A model generated the notes under the pieces. That model was not told the origin of the DNA, ran no database searches, and saw nothing but the letters and a program-made list of their open reading frames with translations. A stretch of DNA of 43,996 bases. Source: Candidatus Ozemibacteraceae bacterium. GTDB lineage: Bacteria > Muiribacteriota > Ozemobacteria > Ozemobacterales > Ozemobacteraceae. This document shows, in pieces, positions 33,814-41,373 of the stretch; the stretch's first letter is position 1, and the number at the start of each line of letters is the position of its first letter. The position numbers were made by a program, and so were the translations under genes. The stretch covers positions 1 to 43,996 of the forward strand of contig JAGOCE010000002.1 in assembly GCA_017998915.1 (NCBI GenBank), read 5' to 3'.

Positions 33814-34416
33814 TCAGAACTCGGGCTCGATCAGCCCGAAGTTGCCGTCAGTGCGCTTGTAGATGACGTTGATCTGGTTCGTTTCGGCGTTCGAGAAGAC
33901 GTAGAATTCCTGCTTGAGCAGATCGAGCTGCTCGGCGGCCTCGTCGGCGAACATCGGCTTGATCGAGAAGGTGCCGCTGCGCACGATGCGGTGCTCGGAG
34001 CGGTCGGCGCGACCGGGCTTTTCCTCGACGGCTTCAGCCTTCTTCGCCTTCATGGTGTCGAGCGAGAGAATCGAATGGACGGCGGCCAGGTCCTTCTTGT
34101 CGGTCTGGCGGCGCGGAACGTCCTTGAGCTTCTCTTTGTGCTTCTTGACCTGGCGCTCGATCTTGTCGGCAACCATGTCGATCGAGGCATACAGGTCTTC
34201 GGAGGCCTTCTTGCCGCGCAGAACGATGCCATTGGCCCAGACGGTGACTTCGCAGACCTTGCTGCGGGTCTGATCGCGGACATCATCCGTCGACAGATTC
34301 ACGTCGACTTCGATGATGTGATCAAAATACTTCTTGATCGAGGCCAGCTTCTTTGCCGCGTAATCTTTCAGGGCCTGGGAGAGGTGGATGTTCTTTCCAC
34401 TCACGACGATCTGCAT
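33814..34416 (-). CDS. hpf: Ribosome hibernation promoting factor, long form
   Basis: Long HPF joins two 70S ribosomes into inactive 100S dimers. The 200-residue protein has the N-terminal RaiA-like domain (MQIVVSGKNIHLSQALKDYAAKKLASIKKYFDHI), a charged linker and the C-terminal dimerisation domain (IVRSGTFSIKPMFADEAAEQLDLLKQEFYVFSN through GNFGLIEPEF). The start at 34416 has GGAGG nine bases upstream; the frame to 34485 is too long. A promoter with TTGACA lies at 34476-34504. Confidence 0.95.
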   Translation of the reverse strand: MQIVVSGKNIHLSQALKDYAAKKLASIKKYFDHIIEVDVNLSTDDVRDQTRSKVCEVTVWANGIVLRGKKASEDLYASIDMVADKIERQVKKHKEKLKDVPRRQTDKKDLAAVHSILSLDTMKAKKAEAVEEKPGRADRSEHRIVRSGTFSIKPMFADEAAEQLDLLKQEFYVFSNAETNQINVIYKRTDGNFGLIEPEF

Positions 34417-34475
34417 GACAGGGTGCCTCCAAATGAAGTTCGGACACGAAATCCGTGTTTTTCCAAGAGAGGTAA

Positions 34476-34504
34476 GATATAGCACACCCCTCCCACCCTG
34501 TCAA
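34476..34504 (-). promoter_or_regulatory. Promoter of hpf-ptsN
   Basis: TTGACA (34504-34499) and TATATC (34481-34476, 4 of 6) are 17 bases apart on the minus strand. TGC directly before the -10 makes it an extended type. Confidence 0.6.
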
Positions 34505-34550
34505 GACAGCCTCCTGCCCTCGGAAAGGCGCTCCAGGCCTTCAGGAGCGA

Positions 34551-35438
34551 CTACTCACAGGCGGGGGAAGCCTTCGCCGGCTCGAAGATGTCCCGGTACA
34601 GGGTCATGATCCTCCGCAGCCGGTGGTTCATCGCCGACTTTGAAAGGGGTGGCGTACAGCGTTGCCCAAGCGTCTCGATCGAATCGAGCGGGTGTTTGAC
34701 ACGCATCAGCGCCACTTCTCTGAGGGCGTCCGTCCAGATATCCTGATCGTGATGGGCAAGCAGCCGCTCGATCTGCTCGCACTGGCGCTCCGCGGCCGCC
34801 ACCTGCTTGTTGATGTTCGCCGTCTCGAAATTCACCTGCCGGTTCACCGTACCCAGCAGCTGACGGGTCGCGATCAGATCCTCGAGATGAAGAGCCCGAT
34901 CGAACGACTCGAAGAGTTTCAGCACCCTGACGAGCTGTTTCGCCCCCTTGATATAGGCGACGATGCGGCCCCGGCGACGGCAGAACCTGAACCGCAGCCG
35001 GAGGATCCGGGCGCTGATGCGCAGCAGCCGGAAGGCCCATGTTCCCGGAAGCACGATCTCCAGGTGGTAGCCGTGCTCGGGATCCTGCATGTAGCCTGCC
35101 CGTATGAACAGGGCTCGCAGGAACGCCCGCGGGCAGTGGCCACCCGACGCGCCGGCCGCCTGGATCTTCAGACGTTCCGCCGTGTTCCGCCGCAGGGCTG
35201 ACGGGTCGATGCCGCCGATACGCAGATCGCGGCCGGTTTTTTCCATGGCGACGCCCGGGGGAAGAACCGCGTCGACGCCGGTTTTCAGAAATCGGCGCAG
35301 CCGGCGCGGCCCCCGAACGGTCATCGACGAGCCGCGTCGGCGCGCGATGCCTGCCAGGAACGATTCGCAGCAACAGGGAAGCGATGGTGGGGCGGCAAGA
35401 AGGTCTCGCTTCAACGCGAGATGATACAGCCGGCTCAC
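34551..35438 (-). CDS. whiA: WhiA-family DNA-binding protein
   Basis: WhiA combines a degenerate LAGLIDADG-type fold with a C-terminal helix-turn-helix. It controls sporulation in actinomycetes and division or chromosome segregation in Bacillus. The 295-residue protein shows the family run CPRAFLRALFIRAGYMQDPEHGYHLEI, RIVAYIKGAKQLVRVLKLF, VNRQVNFETANINKQVAAAERQ and the DNA-binding LGQRCTPPLSKSAMNHRLRRI. The start is GTG at 35438, overlapping the yvcK stop (GTGA). The order hprK-yvcK-whiA recalls the Firmicute rapZ-yvcK-whiA group. The hairpin GCTCC/GGAGC at 34530-34548 may end the operon. Confidence 0.92.
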   Translation of the reverse strand: MSRLYHLALKRDLLAAPPSLPCCCESFLAGIARRRGSSMTVRGPRRLRRFLKTGVDAVLPPGVAMEKTGRDLRIGGIDPSALRRNTAERLKIQAAGASGGHCPRAFLRALFIRAGYMQDPEHGYHLEIVLPGTWAFRLLRISARILRLRFRFCRRRGRIVAYIKGAKQLVRVLKLFESFDRALHLEDLIATRQLLGTVNRQVNFETANINKQVAAAERQCEQIERLLAHHDQDIWTDALREVALMRVKHPLDSIETLGQRCTPPLSKSAMNHRLRRIMTLYRDIFEPAKASPACE

Positions 35439-36727
35439 GCGGGAATCGAGACGGCCGGGTCTTCGGCGATCAGCGCTGCCAGCACCTCGGCGAGCGCGCG
35501 CGAGTCGTGCCGCACCATGTCCGTCTCCTGGAGAAAATCGCCGCTGACGACGCGGATACCGCGGTCTTCGATTCGGGTGACTGTCGGCGGAACCCAGTAT
35601 TGATCCATCTTTTCATACCGTTCCATCAGCGGTTTCGCGGCTCTTCGCGAGTTGACGACAGCCACATCGATGCGCCGAAGCGGCGTACGGCTGAGCAGGG
35701 CGGTCACATGGTCGGCGGCCGAGAAGTTGTCGGTTTCGCCCGGCTGGCTCATCACGTTGCAGACATAGACAACGCGGGCCGGGCTGCGGTTGATCCGCTC
35801 GGCGATCTCCGGCACCAGCAGATTCGGGATGACGCTCGTATACAGGCTTCCGGGGCCGAGAACGATCAGACGTGCGCGATCGATCGCCGCGAGTGCCTCC
35901 GGGTTGGGAAGAGGCTCTTCCGGCTTCAGGCTCATCTCGACGATGCGCTTGCCGGCCGCCGAGATCGCGGTTTCACCCTTCAATTCCTCTCCGTCCTCGA
36001 AGCGGGCAATCAGTTCGACGTTTTCGCACGTGACCGGCAAGACCTGGCCGCGGATCGAGAGAATCTGGCTCGCAGCGCGCACCGCCGTGCCGAAATCGCC
36101 AAGCACGCCGGTCATCGCGGCGATGAACAGATTGCCGAAACTGTGGCCGCCCATCTCGCCGCCGGCCTCGCCGAACCGATACTGGAACAGCCGCGATAAC
36201 AGGCTCTCGGAGCCGGACAGCGCGACCAGGCAGTTTCTGATGTCGCCGGGAGGAAGGATCTGCAGGTCTTTCCGAAGCCGGCCTGACGAGCCGCCGTCGT
36301 CAGTCACGGTGACGACCGCCGTCAGATCGATCGGAAGTTCTTTCAGGCCCTTGAGCAGCGAGCTGAGTCCCGTACCGCCACCGAGCGCCACGAGCTGGGG
36401 GCGCGGCCCCGCCGGCTGCTTCCGGAACATGAGGGCGCGCAGCTTCTCGGACGTCTCGTAATCGCGCATCGAAAGCAGTTGGAAGGAGCTTCGGATGCCG
36501 AGAGACAGCCAGTAGAAACCGAGCAGGAATGCGCTGAGCGCTGCGAGCGCGATCGCGAGAGGATCGAAGCTCCGGATGGTGTCGAGATGAAACGGGGTCA
36601 GCATCATGATCGTGAGGCCGGCCAGGAACACCGAGATGCACGCCATCGCGACGCCGCCCGCCAGGAAAATCACCCAGCGGCGGGTCCGTACCGACGGCCC
36701 GAACCACCGGCGCAGCGAAAACCGCAT
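35435..36727 (-). CDS. yvcK: YvcK/gluconeogenesis factor family protein with two N-terminal membrane segments
   Basis: The catalytic-like core of this 430-residue protein has the CofD-type GGGTGLSSLLKGLK (116-129), VTVTDDGGSSGRLR, PPGDIRNCLVAL and LGPGSLYTSVIPNLLV. YvcK proteins bind UDP-sugars and affect carbon metabolism and cell shape. Bacillus YvcK is soluble, but this one has two hydrophobic segments (about 18-43 and 55-78), so it is membrane-anchored. The start at 36727 follows GGAG by seven bases and overlaps the hprK stop as TGATG. The longer frame reads antiphase in hprK. Confidence 0.92.
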   Translation of the reverse strand: MRFSLRRWFGPSVRTRRWVIFLAGGVAMACISVFLAGLTIMMLTPFHLDTIRSFDPLAIALAALSAFLLGFYWLSLGIRSSFQLLSMRDYETSEKLRALMFRKQPAGPRPQLVALGGGTGLSSLLKGLKELPIDLTAVVTVTDDGGSSGRLRKDLQILPPGDIRNCLVALSGSESLLSRLFQYRFGEAGGEMGGHSFGNLFIAAMTGVLGDFGTAVRAASQILSIRGQVLPVTCENVELIARFEDGEELKGETAISAAGKRIVEMSLKPEEPLPNPEALAAIDRARLIVLGPGSLYTSVIPNLLVPEIAERINRSPARVVYVCNVMSQPGETDNFSAADHVTALLSRTPLRRIDVAVVNSRRAAKPLMERYEKMDQYWVPPTVTRIEDRGIRVVSGDFLQETDMVRHDSRALAEVLAALIAEDPAVSIPA

Positions 36728-37650
36728 CAGAAGTCTCCGGTCATCTTCGCCTGGAGCTTCTTCGCGAACTTTTCGGCCGTCAGCACACCCATGCGCTTGA
36801 GATAGAAGTTCATCGCGGCCGTCTCGACCACGACGGCCAGGTTGCGCCCCTCGCGCACCGGGATCGTGGTGCAGGGCACCTCGACCTTCAGCAGCTTCGT
36901 CGTCCGCTGCATGATGCCAAGCCGGTCGTATTCCTTGCGGTCGTCCCACTTCTCGAGGTTGATGACCATCTCGACCGTCTTCTCGTCTGACGTCGCCGCG
37001 ATGCCGAACAGCGACCGGATGTCGATGATGCCGAGGCCGCGGATCTCCATGTGATGCCGGATCATTTCATCGGGCGAGCCGACCACCTTCGTGTCGCTGA
37101 TCTTGAGGAGTTGGACCGCATCGTCGGCGACCAGTCGGTGGCCGCGCTTGATCAGTTCGAGCGCACACTCGCTCTTCCCGATGCCGGACGGCCCCATGAT
37201 CAGGATGCCGACGCCGTAGACCTCGAGGAAGACGCCATGCACGCTCTTACGCGGCGCGAATCGGTTGTGCAGGTACCGCGAAAGCTGATACACGAACTCG
37301 CCGGTCCGCTCGGCCGTACGCAGGATCGGAACCTGTTTCTGGTTGCACAGTTCGATCAGCTCGTCGAGGACGAGCAGGTCGTCACTTATTATAATACATG
37401 GTATATTAAAAAAGAGGAGCTGCCGGAGCCGGACCTTCCGGGTCTCTGGCGCCTGTTCGCCGAGGTAGGCGAGTTCGGTGCGGCCCAGCACGATGATCCG
37501 TTCGTAGCCGAAATGTTCGAAGAAGCCGGCCAGCTCGAGGCCGGGCCGATGGACTTCCGATGAGATGATCTTGCGGTCCAGGCCTTCCTGGCCCGCAATG
37601 ACCGTCAACCCGTGATCGCGCGCGATTTCCTTGACCAGTACCAGCGCCAT
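36727..37650 (-). CDS. hprK: HPr kinase/phosphorylase
   Basis: HprK phosphorylates HPr on serine and reverses the reaction, linking energy state to carbon control. The 307-residue protein has the active-site histidine region KSVHGVFLEVYGVGILI (His about 138), Walker A GPSGIGKS (153-160) and the family signature EIRGLGIIDIRSLFG (202-216). The first gene of its operon, it has an extended -10 promoter at 37719-37727. Residues 79-90 (L-F-F-N-I-P-C-I-I-I-S-D) are encoded almost wholly by AT-ending codons (37382-37415), a clear island in a GC-rich gene. ptsN lies in the neighbouring operon. Confidence 0.95.
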   Translation of the reverse strand: MALVLVKEIARDHGLTVIAGQEGLDRKIISSEVHRPGLELAGFFEHFGYERIIVLGRTELAYLGEQAPETRKVRLRQLLFFNIPCIIISDDLLVLDELIELCNQKQVPILRTAERTGEFVYQLSRYLHNRFAPRKSVHGVFLEVYGVGILIMGPSGIGKSECALELIKRGHRLVADDAVQLLKISDTKVVGSPDEMIRHHMEIRGLGIIDIRSLFGIAATSDEKTVEMVINLEKWDDRKEYDRLGIMQRTTKLLKVEVPCTTIPVREGRNLAVVVETAAMNFYLKRMGVLTAEKFAKKLQAKMTGDF

Positions 37651-37718
37651 GTTGCGTTGTCCCGTTTCCGTGGTGCGTTGACCTGCGCGGCAGCGAACAT
37701 CCCCCGACGCGTCGCTGG

Positions 37719-37727
37719 ATTATACCA
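37719..37727 (-). promoter_or_regulatory. Extended -10 promoter of hprK
   Basis: On the minus strand TGG precedes a perfect TATAAT (37724-37719). No good -35 is present. The leader would be about 62 bases. Confidence 0.65.
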
Positions 37728-37780
37728 CATCCCACCCACCCTTGTGACGTGCCCTCTCTCATCCTCAATCTGGCGAATGG

Positions 37781-37797
37781 GCGGGTTTGAAACCCGC
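37781..37797. repeat. GCGGGTTTGAAACCCGC palindrome, copy 2
   Basis: This 17-base palindrome is identical to the core of the element at 30411-30441. Here it lies between the divergent hprK and secreted-protein promoters. Confidence 0.75.
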
Positions 37798-37824
37798 ACC
37801 CGGTATCCGTTTCGTCTGGTGCTA

Positions 37825-37853
37825 TTGCCAATGGGTGGTGCCAGGGCTAGAAT
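37825..37853 (+). promoter_or_regulatory. Promoter of the secreted helical protein gene
   Basis: TTGCCA (37825-37830, 5 of 6) and TAGAAT (37848-37853, 5 of 6) are 17 bases apart. The predicted start is about 30 bases before the ATG at 37890. Confidence 0.6.
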
Positions 37854-37889
37854 GTGAACGATATCCTCACGCACCAGGAGAAAAACCGC

Positions 37890-38723
37890 ATGTTCCTCAC
37901 CCTGCGCAAGGCTCTGCCGACCTGCGGCCTGCTGGTAGCCCTGTTCGCGGTGCCGGCCCCCGGCGCGCTTCCCGAGATGGTCTCGCCGGGTGAGCCCCCG
38001 ATCACCGCCCAGGCCGTGCGCGACCACGTGCGGCTGATCGAGTATACCCTCGGCACCCGCCTGACGACCGCCCAGAAAGAGCTGTTTCTCGAAACCCTGA
38101 AAAAAGAGTGCGCCGAGATGGATCGCGAAGGCCGGACGGCGTTTCTCGAAGCCTCGAAGCTGGTCACCTCGATGACCTCGATGAAGCCCGACCAGCGCGA
38201 GGTCGTGCGCGAGATCCTGCGCGAGGATTTCGAGAGCGCTGCCGCAGACGATGATGCCGACCCCGCCGCCCAACTCTACATGCAGGTCCGCGACGGAACG
38301 ACGAAGGTCATCGTATCCCTGGGCTCCGGCTCGGTCTCCCTCCAGGACCTGGAAGCCTTCGCCGAGTATCTTGGCTTCGCACGCTCGCCCGACAAACCCG
38401 AAACCCTGCCGCCGGCCGAACGCGACGGCCTCATGCGGGCGATGGTCGATGGGTACCCGAACTACCCGGATCAGATTCGACAGAACCTGAACGGCTTCGA
38501 CACGACCTGGCATCTCCTGCGAGCCGGCTGGCTCGCCGCGGACGCAACGACCCGGAACCGCTGGAAAACCGCGTTGAAAGCGGTCGCCGAGAAAGCCTCC
38601 TCCGGAAGCGGCCCAGCCGCCGCCATCGACCCGACACTCTGGGACGAAATGAAACAGGCCGCCTCGGCGGCCGGAGAAATTTCCGAAGGCTGGCAGGCGA
38701 CACCGGCCCTGCCCGTCTGGTAA
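37890..38723 (+). CDS. Secreted helical protein of unknown function
   Basis: This 277-residue protein has a signal peptide (LRKALPTCGLLVALFAVPAPGA) and an otherwise mostly helical, charged mature part. ITAQAVRDHVRLIEYTLGTRLTTAQKELFLETLKKECAEMD resembles a repeat-like helical bundle. I recognise no family. The ATG at 37890 has AGGAG eight bases upstream. The frame starting at 37854 has no ribosome binding site. It is transcribed divergently from hprK from a near-consensus promoter. The following plus-strand gene is separated by about 120 bases and may be independent. Confidence 0.7.
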   Translation: MFLTLRKALPTCGLLVALFAVPAPGALPEMVSPGEPPITAQAVRDHVRLIEYTLGTRLTTAQKELFLETLKKECAEMDREGRTAFLEASKLVTSMTSMKPDQREVVREILREDFESAAADDDADPAAQLYMQVRDGTTKVIVSLGSGSVSLQDLEAFAEYLGFARSPDKPETLPPAERDGLMRAMVDGYPNYPDQIRQNLNGFDTTWHLLRAGWLAADATTRNRWKTALKAVAEKASSGSGPAAAIDPTLWDEMKQAASAAGEISEGWQATPALPVW

Positions 38724-38843
38724 CCGCGGGGACATGATACCGCAACGGCAATTCATTTCCGGCTCACGATCTGCAGTATCCGCGTAATCTGCGGATCGTT
38801 CTTCGAGATTGAACAACCTATCGGACACGAGGAGAGTGGCGTG

Positions 38844-39422
38844 ATGAGCGGATTATTCGAAAAACGCGTATACTGCATTCATGAGGCCGTCGGCGCGGCA
38901 GAGCTGCACGAATCCTACCGGATCACCGACGAGACCGGGAAGGAACTGCTGGGCGAAGCCGAGGAACTGTCCTGCATCGGCCACTCTATAGCGAAAGCTT
39001 TTTTTGACAAGAGCTGGCTCCCCGTCACCGTCGAGGTGAAGGACGCCTCCGGCAACCGGCTGCTCGAACTGAACGGTGCCGGTCTGCGCCCGTATGCGAA
39101 GATCACCGTCAAAAATGCGGCAGGCGCCGAGATCGCCGTCCTGAACGAAGCCGGCTGTGCCGTCAAGCCGCGGCTCGACGTCTCCGCCCCCGACGGCTCG
39201 CCCCTTGGGACCGTCCGCGGCGACCTGCTCGGCCGCACCTTCAGCTTCGAGGATGCCTCGGGCGGTCGTCTCGCCCGCATCGAGCACCTGTGGGGCGGTT
39301 TCGCCCGCGAGCTGATGACGACGGCCGACGATTACCGCATCGACATCGCCGGCGACCTCGCCAGGGCCCCGATCGTCCTCGCCGCCGCCCTCGCCATCGA
39401 CCTCATCTGGCACGAAAGCTGA
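38844..39422 (+). CDS. LURP-one/scramblase-like (Tubby C-terminal superfamily) protein
   Basis: This 192-residue protein has the beta-strand rhythm of LURP-one and phospholipid-scramblase-like proteins: YRITDETGKELLGEAEE, SWLPVTVEVKDASGNRLLELNGAG, AKITVKNAAGAEIAVLNEAG and LDVSAPDGSPLGTVRG. It ends in a hydrophobic helix (APIVLAAALAIDLIWHES) that may touch the membrane. Function in bacteria is unknown. GTG 38841 and ATG 38844 are both possible starts. ATG is preferred, with GAGGAG nine bases upstream. An AT-rich patch occurs near 38985-39010. The match is by pattern, not alignment. Confidence 0.62.
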   Translation: MSGLFEKRVYCIHEAVGAAELHESYRITDETGKELLGEAEELSCIGHSIAKAFFDKSWLPVTVEVKDASGNRLLELNGAGLRPYAKITVKNAAGAEIAVLNEAGCAVKPRLDVSAPDGSPLGTVRGDLLGRTFSFEDASGGRLARIEHLWGGFARELMTTADDYRIDIAGDLARAPIVLAAALAIDLIWHES

Positions 39423-39480
39423 GAAGGTCGTTTTACCCCCACGCCCCGGATAGGCTTGAAGTCCGCCTCTACAGGTACAT

Positions 39481-40152
39481 TTACGGGGCCACGGCGGGGG
39501 GAGGGGGGAAGATGACGGGGCGGCTGGTGAAGAAGTCGGCAGTCGCGCCGTCGCTTTCGACCTCCATGGATCGGTATCGTTCGAGCTTCACCTCATACGT
39601 GAGAGTGGCGATTCTAAGCCGGGCCAGGAGTTGGGCCGAGTAGGTCGCCGAGACGGTGATGCCGTCCTCGATGTCCCGGTACATGCCCTGGGATTTCACG
39701 TAGTAGTAAAAGGGATTGATCGTGGTTCCGGAAGCCGCCGGGTAGCTCGTCACCCGGAACGCGACGGCGCTCGCCGTTTCGCCGCCCTCCAGGAGCCCGG
39801 TGGTGTCGGGGAAGATCCACTGGCTCGAAGCAACGTTGGTGAAGTCCGTGATGGGATTCAGCCCACCGAACCGGTTGGTTACCGAGTCAGATGTTCCATC
39901 GTAGGCGAAATACAGCCGTTTTTTCAGGGAACCGGGCGTGCTGTCGACGAGAAATGTACTGCTGGTGGCCATCAGCCTGGCAATCACATAGCTCACCCCG
40001 GCAAAGGCGGCGTCCTTCGCCCGCGCGATCTTGTCGACCGACGTCTGGACGCGCGTTTCCGTCTGGACCATCGTCACGTAGCTCGTCGAGACGGCCATCA
40101 TGAAGCCGAGCACGATAACCGTCAGGATGAGAGCCGCCGAGCCTCGTCGCAT
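39481..40152 (-). CDS. PilX-like minor pilin protein
   Basis: This 223-residue protein begins MRRGSAALILTVIVLGFMMAVSTSYVTMVQTETRVQTSVDKIARAKDAAFAGVSYVIARL: a basic leader, a membrane helix and a following helix in which DAAFAGVSYVIA takes the place of the PilX AEAG segment. The rest is a mostly beta head. The ATG at 40152 follows GGGGAGG by eight bases; a GTG at 40161 is less likely. It is the last gene of the second pilin operon. The spacer to the plus-strand gene at 39422 is short. Confidence 0.65.
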   Translation of the reverse strand: MRRGSAALILTVIVLGFMMAVSTSYVTMVQTETRVQTSVDKIARAKDAAFAGVSYVIARLMATSSTFLVDSTPGSLKKRLYFAYDGTSDSVTNRFGGLNPITDFTNVASSQWIFPDTTGLLEGGETASAVAFRVTSYPAASGTTINPFYYYVKSQGMYRDIEDGITVSATYSAQLLARLRIATLTYEVKLERYRSMEVESDGATADFFTSRPVIFPPPPAVAP

Positions 40153-40157
40153 CGAGG

Positions 40158-40811
40158 TCACCTCCCCGACGGGATGACGAACGTCATCGTGGAAAGCTTG
40201 CCTACGACCCGTTCGTCGTCGCCGCTCATCGAGCTTTCAATACCGATGGCTATATTCACCGTCCAGGACGACGTCCTCGTGGCCGTGAAGGCCGCGACGT
40301 CCCGGGCGACGGTGAACTCGTATCCGATCGGCAACGTGTTCGAGGGGGCACTGCCGTCGCTGTTGCTGTTGCTGATATCCACGGAGACGACCCTGGTAAT
40401 CTTGAATTTCGGCAAACTGCTCCAGGCGCTCGAGACGCTCGTGCTTTTGGCGATGATCCGTCGCCGCACGATCTTCTCGGCGGGAACCCATTCGAGCAGG
40501 AAAGTCGCGGTACCGACGTAGGTCGAGCCGCTCGAGATCGCGATATCGTATTTCAGGGCGGAAGAGGCCGGCCCGCTCACCCTGGGTTCGAGCACCTTGT
40601 CGGCCTGCTGGAGTTCGCGCTGGATCGTGTCGGTGACGGACCGGTAGTAGGAGCCCACGTCCAGTTTCTGGTGCCCGGTTTTCCACGCCTCGGAGCCGTA
40701 CTGGACGTAGGAGAGAAGCGAGACCGACATCAGGGCGAACACCGTCGAGGCGATCAGCACCTCGACCATCGTCAACCCTCTTTTGCGCCTGCGAAGTAGA
40801 TATAGCGTCAT
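40158..40811 (-). CDS. Type IV minor prepilin, PilW/GspJ-like
   Basis: This 217-residue protein starts with a basic leader ending in KRG, followed by LTMVEVLIASTVFALMSVSLLSYV, a clear class III prepilin motif (Gly before the cut, Glu at +5). PilD should process it. The long beta-rich head fits PilW or GspJ. The ATG at 40811 lies four bases after the previous stop. AGGAA sits at good spacing within the end of that gene. Confidence 0.82.
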   Translation of the reverse strand: MTLYLLRRRKRGLTMVEVLIASTVFALMSVSLLSYVQYGSEAWKTGHQKLDVGSYYRSVTDTIQRELQQADKVLEPRVSGPASSALKYDIAISSGSTYVGTATFLLEWVPAEKIVRRRIIAKSTSVSSAWSSLPKFKITRVVSVDISNSNSDGSAPSNTLPIGYEFTVARDVAAFTATRTSSWTVNIAIGIESSMSGDDERVVGKLSTMTFVIPSGR

Positions 40812-40815
40812 ATAT

Positions 40816-41373
40816 TTATTCCTCGTAAAAGTCCTCCGACGATCGGATTCCGATCGGCGTGATGTTCACCGTCATCACGGAAAGCCCGTAACTGAAGGTG
40901 GCCAGGCAGTCCGGCACCTGCGGCGCCTCGAACGTAGGCTCCATGACGAGCGTTCCGTCGGGTCGGAAAAAAATGGGCTCCGCGAACGGCGGGGAAAACC
41001 TGACCGCCGGATCGAACCCGACGACGCCCTCGCCCGTGATGTCGACCCAGGACGTGCTGTCAGGCTTCGCCCAGTCATGAGGATGAACTTCGGTCGGCGC
41101 GTTGAACCAACCCGGCTTCACATACTCGTCGAGCCTGTATCCCGTTCCATCTGACATAAAATACAATCTATGATATATTTGCATCTCCATCGCCCGATAC
41201 TGGGCCATCCGGACGTTCTGGATGAACTGGCTCGCCTCGGCGGCGATCCTCTGCGACGCGAAGAAGTTGTCCATCGCCGGCAATGTCACGCTCGCCATCG
41301 CCGCGATGATGGAAAGTGCCGCCAGCACCTCCATCAGCGTATAGCCAGCCCGTTCGCGTCGCGTCGGATTCAC
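40816..41373 (-). CDS. Type IV minor prepilin, FimU/GspH-like
   Basis: This 185-residue protein begins with GTG at 41373 overlapping the stop of the large surface protein (GTGA). The leader RRERAG is followed by YTLMEVLAALSIIAAMASVTLPAM, with the cleavage Gly and the Glu at +5. The segment ASQRIAAEASQFIQNVRMAQYRAM matches the GspH/FimU helix after the membrane segment. A codon island near 41155-41185 is very AT-rich. Confidence 0.82.
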   Translation of the reverse strand: MNPTRRERAGYTLMEVLAALSIIAAMASVTLPAMDNFFASQRIAAEASQFIQNVRMAQYRAMEMQIYHRLYFMSDGTGYRLDEYVKPGWFNAPTEVHPHDWAKPDSTSWVDITGEGVVGFDPAVRFSPPFAEPIFFRPDGTLVMEPTFEAPQVPDCLATFSYGLSVMTVNITPIGIRSSEDFYEE

